In this document: positions 16,462 through 25,069 of the stretch, piece after piece | Layout: the number at the start of each line of letters is the position of its first letter | How positions within the stretch are numbered: the stretch's first letter is position 1 | NCBI GenBank assembly: GCA_015056055.1 | Contig: SVHC01000002.1 | Span: 62,001 to 126,000, forward strand | Length of the DNA: 64,000 nt | From: Clostridiales bacterium | GTDB taxonomy: Bacteria > Bacillota > Clostridia > Christensenellales > Aristaeellaceae | Direction: 5' to 3' | The notes under the pieces: model-generated | Database searches by the model: none | Seen by the model: the letters and a program-made list of their open reading frames with translations, nothing else | Told to the model about the DNA's origin: nothing | Made by a program: the position numbers and the translations under genes

Positions 16462-19050
16462 TTGACACCGGATTATCAGAAGGGACTTACCACTGAGCAG
16501 GTCAAGCAGCTTCAGGAGAAGTACGGCGCAAACAAACTGAAGGAAAAGAAAAAGAAGACGAATCTGCAGCGTTTTGCCGAGCAGTTCAAGGATGCAATGA
16601 TCCTGATTCTGATTGCAGCAGCAGTAATTTCGTTTATTGTTGCCTGTGTCGAGGGAGAACCGAAGGAATTCTTTGAACCGGTGCTGATTCTCGTGATCGT
16701 TATTCTGAATGCGGTCATGGGCGTTATGCAGGAAAGCAAGGCCGAAAAGGCGCTGGATGCACTGAAAAATCTTTCTGCTCCGCATGCGCGCGTTATCCGC
16801 GATGGCGTCGAGCAGGTAATTGATGCGGCCGAATTGGTTCCGGGTGATATTATCAAGCTGGAAGCCGGCGATTTCGTGCCCGCGGATGCGAAGCTTATCA
16901 AGTCCGTAAGTCTTAAGAGCGAAGAATCTGCGCTGACGGGTGAATCCGTTCCGGCAGAAAAGGATGCCGAAGCTATCGTGCCGGAAGATGCACCGCTGGG
17001 TGACAGGCACAATATGGTTTTCTCCGGCTGCGGCATCACCTATGGTACCGCAACTGCAGTTGTTACCGGTACCGGCATGGATACCGAAATGGGTAAGATT
17101 GCCAACATGCTCGAATCCAGCGAGGATTCTCAGACGCCTCTGCAGCAGAAGCTTTCCAAGCTGGGCAAATATCTGGGAATTGTTGCAATTCTGGCATGCA
17201 TCATTATCTTTATTGTTGGACTTCTGGACGGTATGGCCGTAATGGAGATTTTCATGGTGGCTATATCGCTGGCCGTTTCCGCCATTCCGGAAGGTTTGCC
17301 CGCTATTGTTACAATTGTTCTTTCCATCGGCGTGCAGCGCATGGTAAAGAAGAATGCCATTATCCGTCGTCTGCCTGCGGTTGAAACGCTCGGCGGCGCA
17401 TCTGTTATCTGCTCGGATAAGACCGGCACGCTCACCCAGAACCGCATGACGCTGGTGAAGATTTACACCGACGACGGCGCTATGGAAGACGTGGGCAGCA
17501 ATTCCGAAAAGGCGCTGTGGCTGCTCAAGCGTGCCGCGCTGTGCTGCGATGGCTCCGTTCTGACGAAGGAAGACGGCACTGTTCAGCACATCGGCGACCC
17601 GACCGAAACCAGCATCGTTTTCGCCGCGCAGCAGCAGGGCATGCCCAAGGAAGCTCTGAATGAGCAGAATCCTCGCGTGGCTGAAATTCCGTTTGACTCT
17701 GACCGCAAGCTCATGACCACCGTAAACCGCATTGACGGCAAGATCATTGCCATCACGAAGGGCGCGTTCGATATGCTTGCCCTGCGCTGCAAGGCCGGTA
17801 ATCTGGATGCAGCAAAGCGCGTGAACGATGAGATGAGCTCCCAGGCACTGCGCGTTCTGGCAGTGGCTTACCGCGAACTGGATGCGGTGCCGCAGAATCC
17901 GACCAGCGAAGAACTGGAAAAGGATCTTACCTTTATCGGCCTGGTTGGCATGATCGACCCGCCGCGTCCCGAAGCAAAGGCAGCCGTTGCCGTTTGCCGC
18001 AAGGCCGGCATCAAGCCCGTTATGATCACGGGCGACCACGTTGTCACCGCTTCCGCAATCGCGCGTGAAATCGGTATCCTGCAGGATGGCGATGAGGCGA
18101 TCACCGGCGTACAGCTGGACCGCATGCCCGACAGTGAACTTGATCAGCGCGTGCGCAATATTTCCGTATATGCCCGCGTTTCTCCGGAAAACAAAATCCG
18201 CATTGTGCGCGCATGGCAGCGTCAGAATGAGATCGTTTCCATGACCGGTGACGGTGTAAACGATGCTCCTGCGCTGAAAGCCGCCGATATCGGCTGCGCA
18301 ATGGGTATCACCGGTACGGACGTTGCCAAGGGTGCGGCTGACATGACACTGACCGACGATAACTTTGCGACCATCGTTGATGCGGTTCGCGAAGGCCGCG
18401 GCATCTATGCCAATATCAAGAAGGTTGTTGGCTTCCTGCTGGGCACTAACATCGGCGAAATCCTGACCGTATTCTTCGCAATGATTCTCTGGCGTGAATC
18501 GCCGTTCCTTTCCATGCAGCTTCTGTGGATCAACCTTGTTACCGACAGTCTGCCGGCAATTGCGCTGGGCATGGAAGACGTTGAAAGCGATGTTATGGAC
18601 CAGAAGCCGCGCCCGAAGAGCGAAGGTCTTTTCGCAAACGGTTATGGTATCCGCATTGCCCTGTGGGGCTGCATGTTCGCGGTTCTGTCCCTGGCAGCAT
18701 ATCAGCTGGGTAAGATGATGTATATGCCCGGTACCGAAGCGGCACAGCAGGGCGGCCAGACGCTGGCTTTCATGGTGCTGGCTCTTTCTCAGGTTGTGCA
18801 GGCATTCAACATGCGTTCTGCACATTCCCTGTTCAAGGTGGGCATGTTCAGGAATAAGAAGCTGAATTTCGCTGCACTGTCTTCGGCAGTTTTGATGGCG
18901 CTTGTGCTCTTCACGCCTGTCCGCACGATTTTCGGGCTTGTTTCCCTCAGCCCGGCGGCTTACCTCGTTGGCTTCGGACTTTCCGTTGCTCCGCTGGTCG
19001 TGATGGAAATCGTGAAGGCAATCGAAGAGGCAATCAAAGGCAAAAAGTAA
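16462..19050 (+). CDS. Calcium-type P-type ATPase (P2A)
   Basis: An 862-residue cation-transporting ATPase. Domain order is the actuator domain with TGES (159-162), membrane helix M4 with the ion-binding PEGLP (276-280), the phosphorylation motif DKTGTLTQN starting at the catalytic Asp319, the nucleotide domain, TGDGVNDAP (595-603) and six C-terminal helices. PEGLP and the length fit SERCA/PacL-like P2A pumps that export Ca2+; substrate is inferred from family. The start is a TTG with AAGGGGGA 7 nt upstream, the only suitable site. It is a single-gene unit with its own promoter and terminator. Confidence 0.93.
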   Translation: MTPDYQKGLTTEQVKQLQEKYGANKLKEKKKKTNLQRFAEQFKDAMILILIAAAVISFIVACVEGEPKEFFEPVLILVIVILNAVMGVMQESKAEKALDALKNLSAPHARVIRDGVEQVIDAAELVPGDIIKLEAGDFVPADAKLIKSVSLKSEESALTGESVPAEKDAEAIVPEDAPLGDRHNMVFSGCGITYGTATAVVTGTGMDTEMGKIANMLESSEDSQTPLQQKLSKLGKYLGIVAILACIIIFIVGLLDGMAVMEIFMVAISLAVSAIPEGLPAIVTIVLSIGVQRMVKKNAIIRRLPAVETLGGASVICSDKTGTLTQNRMTLVKIYTDDGAMEDVGSNSEKALWLLKRAALCCDGSVLTKEDGTVQHIGDPTETSIVFAAQQQGMPKEALNEQNPRVAEIPFDSDRKLMTTVNRIDGKIIAITKGAFDMLALRCKAGNLDAAKRVNDEMSSQALRVLAVAYRELDAVPQNPTSEELEKDLTFIGLVGMIDPPRPEAKAAVAVCRKAGIKPVMITGDHVVTASAIAREIGILQDGDEAITGVQLDRMPDSELDQRVRNISVYARVSPENKIRIVRAWQRQNEIVSMTGDGVNDAPALKAADIGCAMGITGTDVAKGAADMTLTDDNFATIVDAVREGRGIYANIKKVVGFLLGTNIGEILTVFFAMILWRESPFLSMQLLWINLVTDSLPAIALGMEDVESDVMDQKPRPKSEGLFANGYGIRIALWGCMFAVLSLAAYQLGKMMYMPGTEAAQQGGQTLAFMVLALSQVVQAFNMRSAHSLFKVGMFRNKKLNFAALSSAVLMALVLFTPVRTIFGLVSLSPAAYLVGFGLSVAPLVVMEIVKAIEEAIKGKK

Positions 19051-19061
19051 CGATATATAGT

Positions 19062-19095
19062 AAAAAAGGCTCGTGCGTTATGCACGGGCCTTTTT
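19062..19095. terminator. Bidirectional terminator between the P-ATPase and DUF1835 genes
   Basis: A 12-bp stem (19065-19076 with 19082-19093, one G-T pair) has A6 on its left and T5 on its right, so it can stop both convergent genes. The stop codon of the minus-strand gene lies in the loop. Confidence 0.85.
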
Positions 19096-19890
19096 CAGCA
19101 TTCTGTGATAAGATGGTTGGTCTGAGGGCGCTTCTTCGACGACTTCCAATTCGCCGCGTTTAATCATTTCCTCCATGCGAAGCGCGAGCCATCCGTCTCC
19201 TATACCCAGACCATGGCGACCGATGACGCCGCCGATAACCATGGCTTCGCGAAAAGAATCCGGCTGACGGGAAATTTCAAGGCGCAGGAAACAATCATAG
19301 AAATCTTCCGGCACGCTTAAAAGCCAACTGTTTACGGTAGCGCGCAAGGGGGAATTTACAGCGCGGAGATTTTTCCACATCTGTGCATGGTGACGGATGA
19401 AATCGTGGGTGGCTGAGGTTTGCAGCGGGAGATAATCGACAAAATCTTCCGGTGGAATGCCTGCCCATCCTTGCGTGTGCATGAGGAATGCCTGCTCGCC
19501 TTTGGGTTCGTATTCGGGAAGCTTTACAAGCGAAATTTGCCCGTCTGCAAAATTGAGTAAAGTCAGGTGTGACGAGAGCCAGTAAAAACCGCAAAGTTCA
19601 TCCGGCTGACTGCTGTACCAGATGCGAATGCATTCACCGCTTTTTATACCGGAAAGGATGGATTCAAGATTTGCGCGGGCAGTTTCCGCCATTTCGCGGG
19701 CGGCGATGCTTCCAATATCACCGGGGCAATGGGAAAAAAGGGTGATTAGAGTCTTTTCGCGCAGCGAGCCGATTTCACTTTCGGAGATATCTCCGATGCT
19801 CAGAAAAAGGGGCAGCGCCAGAACTGTATTGGAAATGTGGGCGCATTTCAGCGCTCCGCAGGCGCTTTCGCTAAATACAATTTCGATCAT
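19078..19890 (-). CDS. DUF1835/DUF3658 domain protein
   Basis: A 270-residue protein. The N-terminus (MIEIVFSESACGALKCA) is typical of DUF1835, and the C-terminal part (about 170-265), with a helical RxGDGWLALRMEEMI stretch, fits DUF3658. Members occur in Firmicutes as stand-alone proteins of unknown role. AGAGGAA lies 8 nt before the chosen ATG; upstream in-frame ATGs lie inside the next gene's terminator and are rejected. Probably its own transcription unit. Confidence 0.75.
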   Translation of the reverse strand: MIEIVFSESACGALKCAHISNTVLALPLFLSIGDISESEIGSLREKTLITLFSHCPGDIGSIAAREMAETARANLESILSGIKSGECIRIWYSSQPDELCGFYWLSSHLTLLNFADGQISLVKLPEYEPKGEQAFLMHTQGWAGIPPEDFVDYLPLQTSATHDFIRHHAQMWKNLRAVNSPLRATVNSWLLSVPEDFYDCFLRLEISRQPDSFREAMVIGGVIGRHGLGIGDGWLALRMEEMIKRGELEVVEEAPSDQPSYHRMLKKARA

Positions 19891-19917
19891 AACGGTTCCT
19901 CTGCTGAAGATTAGAGT

Positions 19918-19947
19918 ATAAAAACAGCCCCGGGAAGCTCCCGGGGC
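19918..19947 (-). terminator. Terminator of the corrinoid protein gene
   Basis: A perfect 9-bp GC-rich stem (19927-19935 with 19939-19947) is followed on the minus strand by TGTTTTTAT. Confidence 0.85.
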
Positions 19948-19960
19948 AAAATGTTTGCTA

Positions 19961-20596
19961 TTAGCCTGCGCAGAGTTCAACAGCCTTGTCTGCAGCGCTG
20001 GCAGCGTCGGAGGTGTAAGCGTCCGCGCCGATCTGCTGGCAGAAAGCGTCGGTTACAGGAGCGCCGCCGACCATGATCTTGACCTTGTCGCGGATGCCGG
20101 CTTCTTCAGCGGCCTTAACGACATCAGCCATAACATTCATGGTGGTGGTGAGCAGAGCGCTCAGGCAGATGATCTGGCAATTCTCATCGATTGCGGTCTG
20201 AACGAACTTGGCGGCGGGAACGTCGGTGCCGAGGTCGACAACTTCGAGACCCTTGCCTTCGAGCATCATCTTAACGAGGTTCTTGCCGATATCGTGGAGG
20301 TCACCCTCAACGGTGCCGATAACAACCTTGCCGGCAGCCTGAACACCTTCGCCTGCGAGGTGGGGCTTGAGAACTGCGGTACCCATGTTCATGGCGCGGG
20401 CTGCAACCAGAACTTCCGGTACGAATACTTCGTTATTCTTAAACTTTTCGCCGATGATGCTCATAGCGGGGAGCATACCGTCGGTCAGAATCTGCTGTGC
20501 GCTGATGCCCTCATCCAGAGCCTGCTGAACCAAGGTCTTGACGATCTTAGCCTTACCAATCTGAACGTTAGCGGAAATTTCCTGAAGAATGCTCAT
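19961..20596 (-). CDS. Methyltransferase cognate corrinoid protein (MtaC/MtbC family)
   Basis: A 211-residue B12-binding protein. The N-terminal helical cap (about 1-85) is followed by a Rossmann-like cobalamin domain with D99-L-H101-D-I-G104, whose His is the lower axial cobalt ligand, and the GGAPVTDAFCQQIGADAY end. In methylotrophic and demethylating pathways such proteins carry a methyl group between a substrate methyltransferase and a second methyltransferase. Neither partner is adjacent; a UroD-superfamily protein at 33.7 kb is the only candidate in the window. The ATG at 20596 has GAGGT 9 nt upstream. It stands alone, with a possible TATAAT at 20634-20639 on the minus strand and its own terminator. 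Confidence 0.9.
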   Translation of the reverse strand: MSILQEISANVQIGKAKIVKTLVQQALDEGISAQQILTDGMLPAMSIIGEKFKNNEVFVPEVLVAARAMNMGTAVLKPHLAGEGVQAAGKVVIGTVEGDLHDIGKNLVKMMLEGKGLEVVDLGTDVPAAKFVQTAIDENCQIICLSALLTTTMNVMADVVKAAEEAGIRDKVKIMVGGAPVTDAFCQQIGADAYTSDAASAADKAVELCAG

Positions 20597-20717
20597 GAAA
20601 ATAGACCTCACTTTGCGTGGTTTATTTAAGTATATTATAACATTTAGGGAAGTGATGGAACAGTGCTTTTGTGTAAATTATTTGAAGAGCACGGCAGGAG
20701 GCGTGAAAGGGCATAAC

Positions 20718-20747
20718 TTGACCGAATATATGCGTGCATGATATAAT
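20718..20747 (+). promoter_or_regulatory. Promoter of the coiled-coil/sporulation/era operon
   Basis: TTGACC (20718-20723), 18 nt, TATAAT (20742-20747) with TGA before it. It may drive the closely packed genes from 20.8 to 29.6 kb. Confidence 0.75.
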
Positions 20748-20772
20748 ACATATATTGTAAGGAGGAATGTTT

Positions 20773-21651
20773 GTGGAGTATATTCTGGCGCATTCGGTGG
20801 AATGTGCGCTTGGCCTTATGGCATTGATTCTGCTGATTGGAATTATTGCGGTATCCGTCCGTACAAAGCGGATGGAGAAGCAGCTGGCGGAGGCAGAAAC
20901 AAGACTTTTGCAGCGCATGGAGGACTTTGGAGCCGCGTTTGCATCCGAAAAGGCAAGGATGGAGCGGGAACTGAAGGAATCTTATGATGCCACAAACCGC
21001 GTGGTTGCGGAACTTGTTCGTTCGCAGCAGACGCGGCTGGATGCATTTTCCGGTCAGATGGCCAGCTTGCAGCCCGGTACGCCCGCAAAGCCCGATGCGC
21101 GCATAGATGAGTTGATTGACGAGGTTCGCCGTGCAAGCGATGAAATGCGCAGCAGGGAAAATTCCATGCAGGCATTGGCAACGCGCGATGAGCTTGGTGC
21201 ATATTTTAATGATCTTTCCGCGGATGTACGCAAGACGCTGGCGACGCGCGACGAGCTGGGTGCATACTTTAATGACCTTTCTGCGGATGTGCGCAGAACT
21301 CTGGCGACGCGCGACGAGCTGGGTGCATACTTTAACGACCTTTCCGAAGACGTGCGCAGGACCCTGGCAATCCGCGATGAACTTGGCGCATATTTTGCCG
21401 ACCTTTCTGACGATGTGAGAAGGATTGCAGAGGAAATCCGCGCTCTGCCGGCAGCGGAAACGCAGGATTCCGGCGATGCTGAACTGCAGAAGATATTCGA
21501 CCGTGCGCAGAATGACTTTGCGCTGTTCAATGAGGCGCTTGCAAAGACGAAGAAGCGACTGCGCCAGGCAAATGAGTCCATGGAGGATGCGGCGCGCTGC
21601 TCAAAGCAGTTTCAGAAAAAGATTACCCGCGCTGCCGGAGGAAACAAATGA
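20773..21651 (+). CDS. Membrane-anchored coiled-coil protein with four 21-residue repeats
   Basis: A 292-residue protein with one N-terminal membrane segment (about 13-30) followed by a charged, helical cytoplasmic part. Residues 134-217 are four near-identical 21-residue units of the form TLATRDELGAYFNDLSADVR, encoded by a 63-bp tandem repeat. The rest is coiled-coil-like, ending in a basic tail. The layout recalls RmuC-like or methyl-accepting coiled-coil proteins, but no domain is recognised. The GTG start at 20773 is preferred because GGAGG is 7 nt away; the ATG at 20767 is only 1 nt from it. The last codons overlap the next gene (ATGA), so co-translation is likely. Confidence 0.7.
   Translation: MEYILAHSVECALGLMALILLIGIIAVSVRTKRMEKQLAEAETRLLQRMEDFGAAFASEKARMERELKESYDATNRVVAELVRSQQTRLDAFSGQMASLQPGTPAKPDARIDELIDEVRRASDEMRSRENSMQALATRDELGAYFNDLSADVRKTLATRDELGAYFNDLSADVRRTLATRDELGAYFNDLSEDVRRTLAIRDELGAYFADLSDDVRRIAEEIRALPAAETQDSGDAELQKIFDRAQNDFALFNEALAKTKKRLRQANESMEDAARCSKQFQKKITRAAGGNK
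21172..21423 (+). repeat. 63-bp tandem repeat, four units, in frame
   Basis: Units start at 21172, 21235, 21298 and 21361. The last unit is the most diverged (AIRDELGAYFADLSDD). Units 2 and 3 share most third positions, pointing to recent expansion; copy number could vary between strains without breaking the frame because 63 is a multiple of 3. Confidence 0.9.
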
Positions 21652-22469
21652 TTTGTCGGCCGACGGAAGCAAGCGTAAAGGGTGGCCGCATGCAATGGGA
21701 ATGTGTGGATGAAGAACATGTTTGCGGCAAAATAGAACTGTTCCCCTGTGCGGTTTACATTGAGGGTGAACGCGTGGAATGCGCATGGCTTGGCATAGAT
21801 GCGGAAAATGCGCAGGCAGGAAACATGCTTTTGCATACCGCCGTGAACCATGCTGAGGAAAAAGAGATTCCTCTGTGCATGTGCCTGGGGAACGATACGG
21901 AGCTTTTTGCACATGAGGGCTTTTGGGTACGCGAAAGGCAGATAGCAGCCTTTTCCATTGATCCGGCATGGATGGACGGAAGGTTTTCCATGCGCCCGGC
22001 AGAAGAAAAGGATGGCGCGTGGCTGCGCGGGCTGTACTCGCTGTATGCGGGTACGTTTGACGCGGCATTTGTGCGCGGCAGCGAGGAATACTGGAAAGAA
22101 CAGGTGATTCCGAACCTGAACAATCTTTCCGTGTTGGAAAAAGAAGGCCAGATTGTGGCCTATATCGCATATGAAAAAGGTGAAGATCACCTTTTTGTGC
22201 AGGAATTTGCGGCACATCCGGATTATGACGTGCTTTTGTGCACGGTGGCTATGGCTGCGCAGGGGGCGGAAAAAGCGGTCGTGCCTATGCCGATTCTGGA
22301 AGGAAACGGAAAGAAAATCGGGACGGAAACGGTTTTTGATGCGGCGGAAAAACTCTTTTTCCGCGTGAACAGGCCATTTCTTTTCAAAAACAGTCGCGTT
22401 CGGGCGGATTTGATTCCGCAGAATTTTATGAGCAAAGTGCTTTGCTGGGAGGCAGACTCTTCCCGGTAA
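21648..22469 (+). CDS. Eis-like GNAT acetyltransferase, divergent
   Basis: A 273-residue protein. The second half (about 115-225: RPAEEKDGAWLRGLYSLYAGTF, SEEYWKEQV, GQIVAYIAYE, VQEFAAHPD) resembles the second GNAT domain of Eis-type N-acetyltransferases. The first half has the GNAT outline but no clear acetyl-CoA RxxGxG/A loop, so it may be degenerate. GGAGGAAACAA precedes the ATG, which overlaps the stop of the coiled-coil gene. No C-terminal SCP2 domain is present, so it is shorter than Eis (about 400). Substrate unknown. Confidence 0.5.
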   Translation: MICRPTEASVKGGRMQWECVDEEHVCGKIELFPCAVYIEGERVECAWLGIDAENAQAGNMLLHTAVNHAEEKEIPLCMCLGNDTELFAHEGFWVRERQIAAFSIDPAWMDGRFSMRPAEEKDGAWLRGLYSLYAGTFDAAFVRGSEEYWKEQVIPNLNNLSVLEKEGQIVAYIAYEKGEDHLFVQEFAAHPDYDVLLCTVAMAAQGAEKAVVPMPILEGNGKKIGTETVFDAAEKLFFRVNRPFLFKNSRVRADLIPQNFMSKVLCWEADSSR

Positions 22470-22528
22470 AGGATTTCTAGCAGCTTCATCTTTCGCATAT
22501 TCTGTATGCGTGAAGGTGGGTGATGCGT

Positions 22529-22858
22529 ATGAACAGCCGGCGGCGCGCGGCAGAAAAAAAGATCCGCAGCATAAAACCCAAACGCCCGGAGCGCGAATGC
22601 CTTCCGGCACTGGAATGGCTTGCGGACAGTGCAGGCGGCGAAATGCGGATTACGCTGTTTGGCGAAAAACGGGCGCTGGTGGAAAGGCATTGCGGCGTAG
22701 CCGAATTTTCGCAAGGATGCATTAAGTTGCGTTCAAAGCGCGGAATCGTAGAATTTACGGGCGAGTGCCTTTCTCTCGGCGAGGTGCGGGCGGAGGCTAT
22801 GGTCGTTTCCGGCAGGATAGGTTCTGTGAAGCTGCCCGGAGGTGATGCGCATGATTGA
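22529..22858 (+). CDS. yqfC: Sporulation protein YqfC (YabP/YqfC family)
   Basis: A 109-residue protein: a basic N-terminus followed by a small beta-rich domain (RITLFGEKRALVERHCGVAEF, KRGIVEFTGECLSLGEV, VVSGRIGSVKL) matching YabP/YqfC. In Bacillus it is made in the mother cell under SigE. Here no clear SigE promoter was found in the 60-nt gap upstream, so it may be read from the upstream promoter. AAGGTGG lies 9 nt before the ATG at 22529; the ATG at 22523 is too close. Its stop overlaps yqfD by 8 nt. Confidence 0.85.
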   Translation: MNSRRRAAEKKIRSIKPKRPERECLPALEWLADSAGGEMRITLFGEKRALVERHCGVAEFSQGCIKLRSKRGIVEFTGECLSLGEVRAEAMVVSGRIGSVKLPGGDAHD

Positions 22859-24026
22859 TGGCATCCACATTCGGGTGGAAGGGCTTGTTCTGGAAAAGCT
22901 GATTGACCGCGCTGTGCAGGATGGGATTTCATTCCTGAAAGTAAAAAGAAACGGTGCGCGTGAAGCGGATGTATGGCTTGACGAGGTCAACGCCCGGCGT
23001 TTTTTGCTTATGACGGAGCGTTTTTCCTACCGCACACAGATTCTGGAGCGGCAGGGAAAAAGCGCGGCAGGGCGTTGGTTGAAAGCGCGATGGAGTGTTT
23101 TGGTCGCCGTAGCATTGGCGGGGACGATAATATGGCTGTTTTCGACCCGAATTTGGTGGATTGATATCGCCGTCGAAGAGTCACGCCATGCGCCGGTATC
23201 GATAATCGAAGCAGCGTTGGAGGAACTGGGCATACACCCGGGCGTTGCCCAAAGTGCGATTGACGCGAATGCGCTGGAAACAGCACTTTATGAGAAAACC
23301 GGCTATTTTGCCTTTATAGGCGTTCACTTACAGGGTGTACGTCTTAGAATTACGGCAGCGGGTGAAGTTGCAGCGCCGGAGTTGTTTGATATTTCGGCAG
23401 ACCGGGACCTTGTAGCATTGCGCGACGGGATTGTGGTATCTGTGCAGGCTTTGGCCGGGACAGCGTGCGTGCAGGCAGGTGACACGGTGAAAGCAGGACA
23501 GCTTTTGATATCAGGCGAAGAACGCATATCGGCAGAATTCACCGGCGGCGTCTGCGCCTTGGGTGAGGTTGTGGCCAAAACCTGGCATGAAGGCCGGGCA
23601 GAGGCGCGAATTATAGCAGAGGACAGGGTTTATACCGGGCGGAAAAGCACTAAAAGTGTTTTGAGGTTTTTCGGATTGGAATGGCAGCTTACAGAGGGGG
23701 AAACGTATCCTCTGATGGAAGAAAAGCTTACGTTTTTTCCGATTGTGGGAATGTTTTTGCCGGTGCAGATTGCAAGATGGGAACGGGCCGAATATGAAGT
23801 TGTGCCCAGAAAACTCCTGCTTGAGGATGTAAAAAAAGAAATAGCGGAAATAGCTTACGAAAATACGCTTTCCGAATTGCCGGAAGGATGCGTAATTGTT
23901 GACAAATGGACAGATTATAGTATGATAGAGGAAGACAGGATTCAGGCGCGCGTGGTGATAGAGGTACAGTCCAATATCGCGGGTACGCGTGATGCACTGA
24001 ACGCCATAAAGTCCCCCTTGTTATAG
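22851..24026 (+). CDS. yqfD: Sporulation protein YqfD
   Basis: A 391-residue membrane protein. A cytoplasmic N-terminal domain (1-78) is followed by one membrane segment (about 80-98) and a large outer domain whose residues 100-160 are POTRA-like (IDIAVEESRHAPVSIIEAALEELGIHPG). It ends in KWTDYSMIEEDRIQARVVIEVQSNI, as in YqfD. In Bacillus it is required for efficient sporulation at stage IV. GGAGG 8 nt upstream fixes the ATG at 22851. The pair yqfC-yqfD before phoH is standard in Firmicutes. Confidence 0.92.
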   Translation: MIDGIHIRVEGLVLEKLIDRAVQDGISFLKVKRNGAREADVWLDEVNARRFLLMTERFSYRTQILERQGKSAAGRWLKARWSVLVAVALAGTIIWLFSTRIWWIDIAVEESRHAPVSIIEAALEELGIHPGVAQSAIDANALETALYEKTGYFAFIGVHLQGVRLRITAAGEVAAPELFDISADRDLVALRDGIVVSVQALAGTACVQAGDTVKAGQLLISGEERISAEFTGGVCALGEVVAKTWHEGRAEARIIAEDRVYTGRKSTKSVLRFFGLEWQLTEGETYPLMEEKLTFFPIVGMFLPVQIARWERAEYEVVPRKLLLEDVKKEIAEIAYENTLSELPEGCVIVDKWTDYSMIEEDRIQARVVIEVQSNIAGTRDALNAIKSPLL

Positions 24027-24046
24027 AGAAACGGAGGTTGCTCCTT

Positions 24047-25057
24047 TTGGAAAACGAATACAAGCAGACACTGGAAGTGGAATCGACAGATGCGTATATT
24101 GCACTGTTTGGTTTGAAGGATGAGAATATCGCCCTGATTCGGGAAGAACTGGGCGTTGAAGTATTTGTGCACGGCACTCAGATTCGTCTGTCCGGCGATG
24201 AAGAAAAGGTGGAAATCGCCAAGGTTGCGCTGGAAAAGCTGCTGGAGATTCTGGCACGCGGTGAGGCGATTGACCGCACGCGCATCCGCTATTGCATTGA
24301 GCTTGCCAGCGAAGGCAATGCGGACGCCATTTCCGAAATCATGAAGGACGCGATTGCGGTAACGAACCGTGGCCGTCAGGTAAAGTGCAAGACACTGGGA
24401 CAGCGCAAATATGTGGATGCCATCAAGAAGAATACCTGCGTATTTGCAATCGGCCCTGCCGGTACCGGCAAAACCTATCTTGCCATTGCTATGGCGGTGG
24501 TTGCACTAAAGAATAAGGATATTGAGCGCATCGTGCTGACGCGCCCTGCTGTGGAAGCCGGTGAAAAACTGGGATTCCTGCCGGGCGATCTTGCGCAGAA
24601 GGTTGACCCCTACCTGCGCCCGCTGTATGACGCGCTGCATGATATGATGGGCGTGGATGCATTCCAGCGCCTGATGGAACGCGGACAGATCGAAGTTGCT
24701 CCGCTGGCATACATGCGTGGACGCACGCTGAACGATGCATTTATTATTCTGGACGAAGCGCAGAATACAACCTCCGAGCAGATGAAGATGTTCCTTACGC
24801 GTATGGGTATGAATTCTCACATGGTTATTACCGGTGACGTGACGCAGATTGACCTTCCCATGGGCAAAAAGAGCGGTCTTGTTGAGGCTGTGGAGGTGCT
24901 TAGGGATGTGGATGACATTGCGATCGTTCATCTGACGCACAAGGACGTTGTAAGGCATGAACTGGTGCAGGCGATTGTTCAGGCATACGAGAAGCACAGT
25001 GCGCGCACGGATGTCCAGCAGCCGCGTCGTCCGGAGAAGCGCTATCGCCCGATGTAG
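24047..25057 (+). CDS. phoH: PhoH family ATPase (YqfB/PhoL type)
   Basis: A 336-residue P-loop ATPase. An N-terminal KH-like part (1-105) is followed by the PhoH domain with Walker A GPAGTGKT (136-143), a Walker-B-like FIILDEAQN and the VITGDVTQIDLP motif. Members act in RNA metabolism; the position before pgpH and ybeY supports a ribosome-RNA quality role. The start is a TTG at 24047 with GGAGG 9 nt away. Confidence 0.93.
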   Translation: MENEYKQTLEVESTDAYIALFGLKDENIALIREELGVEVFVHGTQIRLSGDEEKVEIAKVALEKLLEILARGEAIDRTRIRYCIELASEGNADAISEIMKDAIAVTNRGRQVKCKTLGQRKYVDAIKKNTCVFAIGPAGTGKTYLAIAMAVVALKNKDIERIVLTRPAVEAGEKLGFLPGDLAQKVDPYLRPLYDALHDMMGVDAFQRLMERGQIEVAPLAYMRGRTLNDAFIILDEAQNTTSEQMKMFLTRMGMNSHMVITGDVTQIDLPMGKKSGLVEAVEVLRDVDDIAIVHLTHKDVVRHELVQAIVQAYEKHSARTDVQQPRRPEKRYRPM

Positions 25058-25069
25058 GAGTGGTGAAAT

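Noticed and set aside
16264-18825. Long open frame (853 codons) opposite the P-type ATPase
   Set aside because: Antisense shadow; the plus-strand gene carries all P-ATPase motifs, and the opposite product is rich in His, Arg and Cys without domains.
21172-21423. The 63-bp tandem repeat as a CRISPR array
   Set aside because: The units are contiguous without spacers and encode one continuous protein frame.
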